From Candidatus Methanophagales archaeon (GTDB taxonomy: Archaea; Halobacteriota; Syntropharchaeia; Alkanophagales; Methanospirareceae), in assembly GCA_013139985.1 (NCBI GenBank), contig WSZT01000123.1:1-36795 (forward strand): a stretch of 36,795 nucleotides of DNA. Direction: 5' to 3'. This document shows, one piece after another, positions 1-8,657 of this stretch (its first letter is position 1; each line of letters starts with the position of its first letter). The notes under the pieces were generated by a model that was not told where the DNA came from, searched no databases, and saw only the letters and a list, made by a program, of their open reading frames with translations. Both the position numbers and the translations under genes were made by a program.

Positions 1-2
1 AG

Positions 3-158
3 AGGACGCATCGCTGGACTTATGGATGGCGAATGCTCAGATACTTGAGGAAGAATGACACTTATCTTGCTATTGGACTCACGTATACAGATTACGGCAG
101 TAACCGACTGGAATATGGCGCGTATCCGATGATCGTTGGTGTGCATGTATTAGCGTAA
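3..158 (+). CDS. C-terminal end of a hypothetical protein (truncated by window start)
   Basis: Frame 3 is open from the window edge to TAA at 156-158: RTHRWTYGWRMLRYLRKNDTYLAIGLTYTDYGSNRLEYGAYPMIVGVHVLA*. Family not recognised. Confidence 0.4.
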   Translation, partial: RTHRWTYGWRMLRYLRKNDTYLAIGLTYTDYGSNRLEYGAYPMIVGVHVLA

Positions 159-189
159 GGGAACGCACAACTAATTTGACAATGTCAAA

Positions 190-1281
190 TTACTCTTTCA
201 GCTTCAATATAGTATCACCGAATTCCGAAGGGATGATGCCAGTAGCACCCATCGTCTTAGGATGAAGGTCAATTTCAAGCACTGCATAGTCATGACCAAG
301 CCATTTTAACGGCTCGATTGTCCTTGGACCGTTAGTAACCGAGAAAATCTCCATTTTTATGTTATACTTCGCTAATGGCACACCATGCGGAATGCCTAAT
401 AAAACTGCGAAGTCATAATCTGAATAGAACTCTTTGATAATAGCAGCAGCTTTATCGCCTGCAACCCCATATTCATCCAACCCGCCGATTATATGGTCTA
501 TCGTGATACCGTCCGCAGCTAACTCGTCACGAATTATCGCCGAATAGCCTCGGATCTTTCTCACGCCCACGTTTATATCAAGGTTCGCGATATTAACGAT
601 TTGCGAAGCCGCAGCGACATTATTAACAGCTCTTAAAATGTCCGCGAACATGAATGCCGTCTCCTTCTTCGCATTTAAAACGCACACGCCCTTTTTTCCC
701 GCGTCTATGAGCTCAAGCAGCCTCCGGGCAACGTCTATTTTAGAATCGCCTTTCGATGGTGGGATAAAGCTTTTGCTTGCTGCTCCTACTTCCTTTTCTA
801 ATAACGTTGCCGCTTCAAGCATTCTCTTCTGACGTTCAAACTCATCACTACTGATTATACCTGCTTTATATGCGGATTCTAAGGTTAAGATAACGCCTAC
901 GGTGTTGTCTCGGTAGCCAGCATGCACGTCTACCGCAATCACCTTGCAGCCTACGCCACTGTCCACGATCGTCTGAGACAGGTCTTCACCGATGATCATG
1001 CTCGCACAGGTGCCCACTACGCCCATCAATTCCGGCTGGAACATCGCTTCAGCCTTCTTCAGTACACTCACGAGCGCTTCCTGTCCTCCGAACACGAAAT
1101 TACTCTCGTTCATTGCAGTGGTTAAAACATGCATACCGTCTTCTTCAAGCAGCCGGCTGTGCTTGAAACTGCAGCCCGGTGGGCCATGCAGAATCGCAAC
1201 GTCCACATCTAAATCACGGAGCGTATAAAGCGCAGCTACTATTGCGCTCGGTCTCGGATGCAGTATCATCTCTTCGCTCAT
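190..1281 (-). CDS. cfbD: Ni-sirohydrochlorin a,c-diamide reductive cyclase catalytic subunit (nitrogenase NifD-like)
   Basis: 363 aa; NifD-like protein with [35 protein letters not shown] typical of CfbD/NflD of coenzyme F430 biosynthesis. Confidence 0.9.
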   Translation of the reverse strand: MSEEMILHPRPSAIVAALYTLRDLDVDVAILHGPPGCSFKHSRLLEEDGMHVLTTAMNESNFVFGGQEALVSVLKKAEAMFQPELMGVVGTCASMIIGEDLSQTIVDSGVGCKVIAVDVHAGYRDNTVGVILTLESAYKAGIISSDEFERQKRMLEAATLLEKEVGAASKSFIPPSKGDSKIDVARRLLELIDAGKKGVCVLNAKKETAFMFADILRAVNNVAAASQIVNIANLDINVGVRKIRGYSAIIRDELAADGITIDHIIGGLDEYGVAGDKAAAIIKEFYSDYDFAVLLGIPHGVPLAKYNIKMEIFSVTNGPRTIEPLKWLGHDYAVLEIDLHPKTMGATGIIPSEFGDTILKLKE

Positions 1282-1440
1282 GTCTTGGGGTTCCTGCTTT
1301 TTTAGCCTTTACTTTACTGAAGAAGGGTTTAGGAAAAGAAAGTTTTTAATATATATTATTTTAATGGCATAGTCTAAAAAACCCAGGGATTTATCAACGC
1401 GGAGATCGCAGAGTTATGGCGCAGAGTTTATGACTATTTA

Positions 1441-1488
1441 TGACGCAGATTTACACGGATTTGATTTCTTCTGCGTTAATCTGCGTCA
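1441..1488. repeat. Imperfect inverted repeat of dispersed GACGCAGATT/AATCTGCGTC family (copy A)
   Basis: tgacgcagatt (1441-1451) and aatctgcgtca (1478-1488) are perfect 11-bp reverse complements, with imperfect extension inward. Confidence 0.7.
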
Positions 1489-1964
1489 ATAATTAATTTT
1501 CTTGAACGAGGGATGGAGTATTTAAGGTATACGAGAACTTGAATATCGCCATTATATAAATTAAAGTATTATTTGATCGCACCATTTTCCCCCTCACCGT
1601 CTTTCAATTTCCCATAGGTGACATTTCAGGTATTCTATGGACTGTGGTATAAGAGAGCTAACGTAACTTCATACTGTTGATTGGACACTTTCGATTCGCT
1701 TTATCTCTTCTGCTATCTGATGTTTTTGATTTTGAATTGGAACGGTCTATGCTCCTTAAATGCGCACACAACTTCTGGACGATTTTATACGCAAAGAAGC
1801 CAGAAAAAGTGCCTGAAAATTGGCGGATGATAAAGGATCATATCGGGCTTGAAGCGACCGAAGAGAATCTGTTTTTGAGGGCGGTATATTCTACTGGTGG
1901 GAAGACAGTTATAGAGTTTAGCAGCAAAGAACCAATAAATAAAGAATTCATGATTTGTATCTCT

Positions 1965-2732
1965 TCAAATTCGAGGAATAGATACGATAAACTCGGTTTC
2001 GGTTGGCGTTAATATAACGTCTTTATTTAATTGCTCTTTTATCGTTTTAATCATTCTATAAACGCCACTGCCAATATCTGTTACCATCCCAACTTTATAG
2101 AGTAGGTTATAAAGGGTCGGATTTCGGAGCACATGACAGCCCGCTATTTTCATACTCGCTACAGTAACGGTATTAGGTAACTTCCCCGGCGTTCTGATTT
2201 CTATTCTATCGTTAAATATGAATAATCTTATTGGTGCATTAATTGTATAATCCCTATGAACAATAGCATTTACAACTCCTTCTCTTAAAGCAGCCATAGG
2301 TATTTCGGGATATAATTCTGGTTCAAAACCTTTTATTCGGTGCTCTTCCCGTATATACAATCCCAAGAATCTTGATGTGTCCTCAAGTACATCTAAAATT
2401 TTACCATCTAAATCTTTTTTATCCGCTGGGGGGATGGAGATGTCCGTGCCCGGGATATAAGCGGCTATAATCTTTGCATATGGAATAAATCGTTGAGGAT
2501 TTTCTCCAAAAAATAGTATTCCAGCAAGTGTGGGCTTTTTATTAGGTGTAATAAGTTTAAGATTCTCAAGATAACTTTCAATTAAACTTTCTTCAGGAGA
2601 AATAGCTAAATACTTTTTCAGAAACGTTCTAAAATGGTCTATGTCAAGGCTACCAAGCGAGGCTCTAGAGATCGGAATTTTGTCATAATTTTCACCTTTT
2701 AATAATCGCTCTTGAAGTTCTAATTTATCCAT
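1965..2732 (-). pseudogene. N-terminally truncated AlbA/Schlafen-HATPase type transcriptional regulator (C-terminal ATPase part)
   Basis: Contains ALREGVVNAIVHRDYTINAPIRLFIFNDRIEIRTPGKLP and DIGSGVYRMI, typical of ATP-binding 'divergent AAA/HATPase' regulators. The usual N-terminal AlbA_2 domain is missing; ORF begins near the RASLGSLDIDHFR linker. Confidence 0.65.
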
Positions 2733-2929
2733 TTAACGTGTATTTTCCCTTTTCTGCACCCAGCGGGATGATCATATATTTCCCTTTTTCTATGCGTTCA
2801 ATCCATCCCTTCTTCTCCAGTCGTGAAAGAATTACCCATAGCACCTCTTTTGGGATATTTGCCGTACTTGAGACATTCTCAATAGTGAAAAACCTTTTTT
2901 GCCAGTTCTTCAAGTATGCTAATTCTCAT
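2725..2929 (-). pseudogene. AbiEi-type antitoxin N-terminal winged-helix remnant
   Basis: LWVILSRLEKKGWIERIEKGKYMIIPLGAEKGKYTLN matches the AbiEi antitoxin N-terminal domain. ORF stops right after YTLNG. MRISILEELAKK upstream (ATG at 2929-2927) is in another frame, separated at an A6 run. Confidence 0.65.
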
Positions 2930-3125
2930 TCTTATGTACTATCCTTAACAGCTAATTTTGTTATTGTTGGTGTATGTGATCGAGAAAAACGTCTCGCTTC
3001 TTTTTGTTGTTTTTCATAATAGTTTGATATACAATATTATCCTAATATCTCGTGAAAATCTGTGTAATCTTGTGGTTTTAATAAAAATAAAAAAAAGAGG
3101 GTTTACACCCCCTCCCTCACTTCAC

Positions 3126-3911
3126 TCACTTAACGTACAGTGTTCCTTTTGCTTTCTTCGCAGTCATTGCGAGATCGCCACTATATTTCTTGTATTCCGC
3201 ACCGTCTATTGATTCCGTACCCTCCAACTTAAAAGAAGGCATCATATCCTGCACCGTACCCTTAACCGTTATCTCACCACTCGTCATATCCGCACCAGGC
3301 ATAACGGCATCGCCCTCTATCACTATTTTACCGCCGTGCATGTTCAAGCCCGCAAGCATTCTCGCATTGCCTTTTATCACTATCTCGCCACCACCCATGT
3401 ACTGTCCGACACACTCATCGGCATTGCCGCCAACCGTCACCTTTCCGCCTGTCATACCAGTCATCTCGCCCCGGTACATAGCACAGAGGTTAGCCGCAGC
3501 ATCTCCTCCTATAACCAGTTCTCCACCGTGCATTTCACGGCCGGCCCAGCAATCGGCATTACCCTTTACGGTTATTTTACCTCCGTTCATCATCGCACCG
3601 CAGTGCATGTCCACATCACCGTTAGCCTCTATCTCGCCTGCGGTCATACCATCGCCTATCCGCTTCACACGAGACAAATCGCCGTCCAGCACTATCTTCA
3701 CATCGTCCGCACTACCGGCAGTCCCATCTACGCTCACATCGAACAGATCGCCCGTATTCTCTTCTTTATTGCCCCACCAGACCTGAACCGCCTTTATCTC
3801 CGCTTCCGTCTTACCAAACAATTTATCCGGAGTCAATGAATCCACCTCAACGGGTATCTTCGCAACTCCGCTCGTAACTTCACTCTTTAACTTCAATTTT
3901 ATCGTCTGCAT
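3126..3911 (-). CDS. fwdC: formylmethanofuran dehydrogenase subunit C
   Basis: 261 aa with repeated GGxxxxxGxA (GltS-C/FwdC beta-helix) motifs; directly downstream of fwdA. Confidence 0.92.
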   Translation of the reverse strand: MQTIKLKLKSEVTSGVAKIPVEVDSLTPDKLFGKTEAEIKAVQVWWGNKEENTGDLFDVSVDGTAGSADDVKIVLDGDLSRVKRIGDGMTAGEIEANGDVDMHCGAMMNGGKITVKGNADCWAGREMHGGELVIGGDAAANLCAMYRGEMTGMTGGKVTVGGNADECVGQYMGGGEIVIKGNARMLAGLNMHGGKIVIEGDAVMPGADMTSGEITVKGTVQDMMPSFKLEGTESIDGAEYKKYSGDLAMTAKKAKGTLYVK

Positions 3912-3935
3912 TTTTTTTCTTTCCTCCTTCCTATA

Positions 3936-5624
3936 TTAGCTCCTCCAGGGCGCCTTTATCTCATATGGATTCGGTACGTAAGCGTCCTGCACAGGATAAT
4001 TATTGAGGGTCACCGAATAGTAATGATCGAACTTATCCTTCAACTTGACCATCATCTCATCCGTCAGCTTATCGTCACATTCCGGCGTCACGAAATACGT
4101 CTTTCCTGCAGGTGTCGCAACCACTTCGCCGTCCTTTACCACAATTTGGCCGCCTTTTATCGTGTATTTCGTGTTCAAGAACGCTTTCTGTATCTTACCC
4201 GCATCTGTTTCTTCTGGTGTCATATCATAAATTGCAACGTCACCGTCAGCACCAACGCCAAGATGCCCTTTTCCGTGCTCATGCAATCCCAACGCCTTTG
4301 CAGTCATACCCCTCGTTATTATCGCTATCTCATTTAAGTCGTACTCACGATCTATAGAAGGCAGCAGCGCCTTGTCGTATATTACCTTGTGCATATCCGC
4401 CGACGACTCTTCACGCCTCTTCTTGCTCATCAGCATCGAAATAAGGATCGGATACCCAATGAACGGTCCTGCATTTGGATGGTCGGTCGTGAGCGCAATC
4501 TTCCACGGGTCTTCAACCAGCAATGCTAATTCCATACCTATTGCCCACTGGATAGTATTTACCGGCGATTTACCGGAATACAAAAACGGTGTTATTCCCG
4601 AACCCGTCTCAAGCTCGACATCGTGGTTCGTCCATTTCCGGCCCGTTATCTGATACAAACTGTATTCCATCGGGCCATCTGCGGTCATTGTCGTTGTATC
4701 TCCAAGGATTATAGAGCCGATGTCAATAGTCGCATGGTCGTTTTGGTTTATATAACCTGCAATTGCATCCGCCTTCGACTCGAAATCACCCCAGTTCGTA
4801 CCGCCGTAAGAATGGAACTGTGTATGAGTGGTATGCATAACCTGCCGATCTTTCGCCGGTTTTATGCCTTTCACGAGGTCATAAGTCTCCTTTGTTATCT
4901 CGAAGTTTCCCGGATGACCGAGCATGTTCGTATGCACATGGATAGAGTGAGGCATATCGAACTTCTCATTCGCTTCTGCTAAACCTTTTATTATCTCTGC
5001 CGGTGTAACCTCGAACGTAGGCACGGTATCATTCAAACTGCAGTTCTTTCCCCAGCCCCACATCTCTGTTCCGCCTGGATTCACGATTTTCACACCGAAG
5101 CCTTTTGTTGCTTTCATTATCCATGCCACATACGCAGCAAGCAGGTCCATGTCCCCGCCATTTACATACTCCATCGTCATCCAGTTGTTGTCAAGGAGCG
5201 GTAATGCCGCATTATCCAGTATCGGAATGTCTACTAACTCTTCATGCGTGTGTCTCGCTGCAAGAGGCGGCATTGCCGCTTCCATCACAAATGTATAGCC
5301 CATCCTCGCATACCGATAGCCAGTAGCGAACGTATTAGGCACCGAATAACCGGATTGCATCCGGCAAACCTTCGTCTTCGCCTCTACGCCCTTCCTACCG
5401 TCTTCTGGTCTGAACAGCCTGCCCGAATTGACTTTACCGCCTGCAATGTGAGAATGGATGTCCACACCACCTGGCATTACTACTCTGCCCTCTGCGTCTA
5501 TCACTTTCGGATTCTTTACTTCCGCCACTACTTTACCGTCACGAATGCAAATGTCCTTCTTCTCGCCCTTCACGCCATTTAGCGGGTCATAAACCACTCC
5601 GTTCTTTATTAATACTTCTGCCAT
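3936..5624 (-). CDS. fwdA: formylmethanofuran dehydrogenase subunit A
   Basis: 562 aa amidohydrolase-fold; GGVDIHSHIAGGKVNSGRLFRPED, SIHVHTNMLGHPGN, GFGVKIVNPGG. Confidence 0.95.
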   Translation of the reverse strand: MAEVLIKNGVVYDPLNGVKGEKKDICIRDGKVVAEVKNPKVIDAEGRVVMPGGVDIHSHIAGGKVNSGRLFRPEDGRKGVEAKTKVCRMQSGYSVPNTFATGYRYARMGYTFVMEAAMPPLAARHTHEELVDIPILDNAALPLLDNNWMTMEYVNGGDMDLLAAYVAWIMKATKGFGVKIVNPGGTEMWGWGKNCSLNDTVPTFEVTPAEIIKGLAEANEKFDMPHSIHVHTNMLGHPGNFEITKETYDLVKGIKPAKDRQVMHTTHTQFHSYGGTNWGDFESKADAIAGYINQNDHATIDIGSIILGDTTTMTADGPMEYSLYQITGRKWTNHDVELETGSGITPFLYSGKSPVNTIQWAIGMELALLVEDPWKIALTTDHPNAGPFIGYPILISMLMSKKRREESSADMHKVIYDKALLPSIDREYDLNEIAIITRGMTAKALGLHEHGKGHLGVGADGDVAIYDMTPEETDAGKIQKAFLNTKYTIKGGQIVVKDGEVVATPAGKTYFVTPECDDKLTDEMMVKLKDKFDHYYSVTLNNYPVQDAYVPNPYEIKAPWRS

Positions 5625-5625
5625 T

Positions 5626-6930
5626 TTACTTGCCCTCCTTTTCTTTTATCGCACGCACTTCGTCCAGTATACGCTTCAGTATCTCCTCATCCTCTGGATA
5701 TTCCGAATCGATTAATTTACGCAGCCGTATAGGTATATTATCCATCCGGTAGACGTTCCCCTCTGCTTCCACACCACTTACCGCAACCGGAAAGACGACA
5801 TCTGCGAATTCGGTTGTCGGATTCGGGTATGGATCTATCTGAATGACCGGAATCTTAGCGAGGTGCTTTATTGACTCACCCGGGAAATGTGCGCCTGGGT
5901 CTGATGCGATTATCATCGCGGCATCACACTCTTGCCTGATTAAAAGGTCCGTAGCCGATAGCTCACCCGGGTTGTACCATGCGTAACCGCGAGTTAAATC
6001 AACGGCAAATGGGAATCCCGTCTCCCACGTGCAGACCTGATTGATTCCCGCTACGTTGTAATGACCTCGCATTGGCGTTATAGTGAACTTGGTGTGTGTA
6101 TGCGCGGCTCGCGTCATTTGTATCGCATTCACGATGTTGTTCTGCCTTGCTCCAGTGTGCGTCACACCCATCCCGAAGAATGTTGCCCCGAACTTCGCTC
6201 CTTTCATCATCTCCGCGGTCTCTAATAAGTCCTTCTTCGACACACCGCCTACCTCGTCCGGTACTACGTCCTCATGCCCGTACAGAATAGCCCTCAAGGC
6301 AGAGAACACTAGATAATCTTTACCTTGGTCTAATTGTAAGAATACGTCCGCCATCTTCGACGTCTTTGTCGCCCGTACATCAACAACGACAAGTTTCTTC
6401 GCCTTTTTGCCCTCTTCTGTCCAAAACCCCTTTGAGACATACGAGTATCGCTTCATGTGGTTAGCATGCGCCTCTGCAGGGTTTGCACCCCAGTATATAA
6501 TAACGTCTGCACGGTTCTTCACCTCTCCAAGCGTGCATGAGGGCAGTCCAACATCCTGAATCGCCAGCACGGAAGGGCCATGACAGACCGAAGCGGTATT
6601 ATCTATAACGGCACCTAGCTCCTCTGCAAGCTCGACTCCTACTTTATCCGCTTCACAAACCGTAGAACTCCAGCCATATAGTAGCGGTCTTCTCGATGCC
6701 GCTAATATCTCCGCCGCCTTCTTTATCGCTTCGTCATAAGAGCAGTCCTTGAGCTCGCCATTTACTCTTATCGCAGGGCTCTTTATCCTGTTGTGCCCCA
6801 TTAGCTTGCTCTTCCCTACAGAACATGCCCCCCTCTTCACCTTCGTCACTTTGTTATCTTCTACTTCTACCACGATATCGTCGCATACACAGCCACACAA
6901 AGAGCATACAACATCCGTAACTTCTACCAT
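5626..6930 (-). CDS. fwdB: formylmethanofuran dehydrogenase subunit B (Mo/W-pterin, Cys form)
   Basis: 434 aa; CSLCGCVCDDI cluster motif, ASVCHGPS active-site Cys region, MRGHYNVAG. Confidence 0.95.
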   Translation of the reverse strand: MVEVTDVVCSLCGCVCDDIVVEVEDNKVTKVKRGACSVGKSKLMGHNRIKSPAIRVNGELKDCSYDEAIKKAAEILAASRRPLLYGWSSTVCEADKVGVELAEELGAVIDNTASVCHGPSVLAIQDVGLPSCTLGEVKNRADVIIYWGANPAEAHANHMKRYSYVSKGFWTEEGKKAKKLVVVDVRATKTSKMADVFLQLDQGKDYLVFSALRAILYGHEDVVPDEVGGVSKKDLLETAEMMKGAKFGATFFGMGVTHTGARQNNIVNAIQMTRAAHTHTKFTITPMRGHYNVAGINQVCTWETGFPFAVDLTRGYAWYNPGELSATDLLIRQECDAAMIIASDPGAHFPGESIKHLAKIPVIQIDPYPNPTTEFADVVFPVAVSGVEAEGNVYRMDNIPIRLRKLIDSEYPEDEEILKRILDEVRAIKEKEGK

Positions 6931-6946
6931 TTTTTCCTTTTTCCTC

Positions 6947-7360
6947 CTAGCCCATATACGTCTGCATCAGTTCTTTTACATGCAGAACTTTATCGCCTGT
7001 CTTCTCTATCTCCGCATCTATGCCCTTATACGAGGGCATACCCGCACCGTGCGTATCCCCACTGACAAGAGCATTTGCCCAGGGACCCATCGGCATAAAA
7101 GCTATCCCTTCTGGAGTTCCTGCATCTTCTTTCGCTTTCACTATCACTTCGCCATGACTCGTTTTCACCTTCACCGACTCATCAGCAGCCACACCCAGCT
7201 TTTCCATATCCGCTTTGTTCAGATCACATCGTGCCACTTCATCAAAGTACTCTTCTGACATCTTACTGTCTAAATTTCGGCCTTGAACAGTTGTTCTTCC
7301 ACTTATCAAATTCACTTTTGTTCCCATTTTTATCCATTTATATCTCGTACAAACGAACAT
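6947..7360 (-). CDS. fwdD: formylmethanofuran dehydrogenase subunit D
   Basis: Molybdopterin dinucleotide-binding type (GEVIVKAKEDAGTPEGIAFMPMGPWANALV); upstream of fwdB. The true start is probably the internal Met of MGTKVNLISGRT. Confidence 0.9.
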   Translation of the reverse strand: MFVCTRYKWIKMGTKVNLISGRTTVQGRNLDSKMSEEYFDEVARCDLNKADMEKLGVAADESVKVKTSHGEVIVKAKEDAGTPEGIAFMPMGPWANALVSGDTHGAGMPSYKGIDAEIEKTGDKVLHVKELMQTYMG

Positions 7361-7561
7361 TTAAATATATCGGAATTTCTCTTCCGTAACAAATTAAATG
7401 ATGGCGGTAGAGAGTTCAGCACGGAATGATGAGTTTCATCATGACCTTTGGATGATATGCATGACTGCCAGGGCCATCATATTTTTCATCGATACGAATA
7501 CTTCGGCGGCTATTTTATAAAGATAATTTAATACCCATAATTATAATTTTATGGTGATAGG

Positions 7562-8566
7562 ATGGCGAGTCATCCAACTTGTACCATAAAGAAAGAAAGA
7601 ACAAAAACAATGACAGAAAGCGAACCAATGAGGATATTGGAACGGAATGTAGAGGAGCTAATAACAAAAGAGGAGTTAGAAGAGGTATTGTCGTCAAAGA
7701 AGAAGCCAAGAGCGTATGTAGGCTATGAGCCAAGTGGTCGTGTCCACATCGGACATTTACCTATACTAAACAAGCTGAAAGAACTGCAACGTTTCGGCTT
7801 TCACATAATCGTGCTCCTTGCTGATCTGCATGCGTATCTAAACGAAAAAGGTAGCCTGGAGCAGATACGGGAGACAGCAGAGTATAATAAGCGCTGTTTC
7901 GCCGCTGCGGGCTTAAGTGACGAGACCGAATTCATTTTTGGGTCTTCTTTCCAATTGGACAATGAATATATGATGAATGTATTAAAACTTGCCACAGTGA
8001 CGACGGAAAAGAGGGCGAAGAGGAGTATGGACGAGCTCTCAAGGAGCAAGGAAGACCGGAAAGTATCTCAGACGATATATCCACTGATGCAAGCAGTGGA
8101 TATAGCATACCTTGATATAGATGTAGCAGTAGGCGGGATAGACCAGCGGAAGATACATATGCTTTCGCGCGAGAACATCCCGAAATTAGGCTTCAAAGCA
8201 CCTATTTGTATCCACATGCCGCTATTAATCGGATTGGATGGTGAGAAGATGTCCTCCTCATTGGGCAATTACATTGCGGTGGACGAGCCTGTAAAAAGCG
8301 TAGAGAAGAAGATAATGGGCGCTTTTTGTCCCGCCAAGATCGCAGAAGGCAATCCCATACTGCAAATATACAAGCATACTATATTTCCCGCGGTAGGTAA
8401 AGTGACAATAGAAAGAAAAGACAAATACGGTGGCAATATAACTGCTAATAGCTACGAGGAGCTCGAACTCGATTATTTACACGAGCGGGTACATCCGTTA
8501 GATGTAAAGACAAATGCAGTGCGGTATTTAAATGATGTTTTAGCGCCTATGATGGATTTGAAATAA
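7562..8566 (+). CDS. tyrS: tyrosine--tRNA ligase
   Basis: Class I aaRS signatures HIGHLPILNK and GEKMSSSLGNYI. Start may be an internal ATG (~7610 or 7628) rather than 7562. Confidence 0.93.
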   Translation: MASHPTCTIKKERTKTMTESEPMRILERNVEELITKEELEEVLSSKKKPRAYVGYEPSGRVHIGHLPILNKLKELQRFGFHIIVLLADLHAYLNEKGSLEQIRETAEYNKRCFAAAGLSDETEFIFGSSFQLDNEYMMNVLKLATVTTEKRAKRSMDELSRSKEDRKVSQTIYPLMQAVDIAYLDIDVAVGGIDQRKIHMLSRENIPKLGFKAPICIHMPLLIGLDGEKMSSSLGNYIAVDEPVKSVEKKIMGAFCPAKIAEGNPILQIYKHTIFPAVGKVTIERKDKYGGNITANSYEELELDYLHERVHPLDVKTNAVRYLNDVLAPMMDLK

Positions 8567-8598
8567 CCGTGAAAAATTTTGACAAGACGGTTATTTTT
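8561..8598 (+). terminator. Hairpin terminator overlapping the tyrS stop codon
   Basis: aaataaccgt (8561-8570) and acggttattt (8587-8596) are perfect 10-bp reverse complements, followed by T residues. Confidence 0.6.
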
Positions 8599-8657
8599 AA
8601 ATTTAGTTTATAAGGGCCTAGGAAATAATACGTTAATATCCTAATCGGAGAGGTCAA

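Noticed and set aside
3190-3786. Long antisense ORF (198 aa) opposite fwdC
   Set aside because: Pro/Ser/Ile-rich shadow translation of the repetitive fwdC coding strand; fwdC is unambiguous on the other strand.
4023-5582. Multiple + strand ORFs opposite fwdA
   Set aside because: All are antisense to a clear FwdA gene, with no recognisable domains.
6580-6610. Possible selenocysteine at the FwdB active site
   Set aside because: The codon reads Cys within ASVCHGPS; no in-frame TGA.
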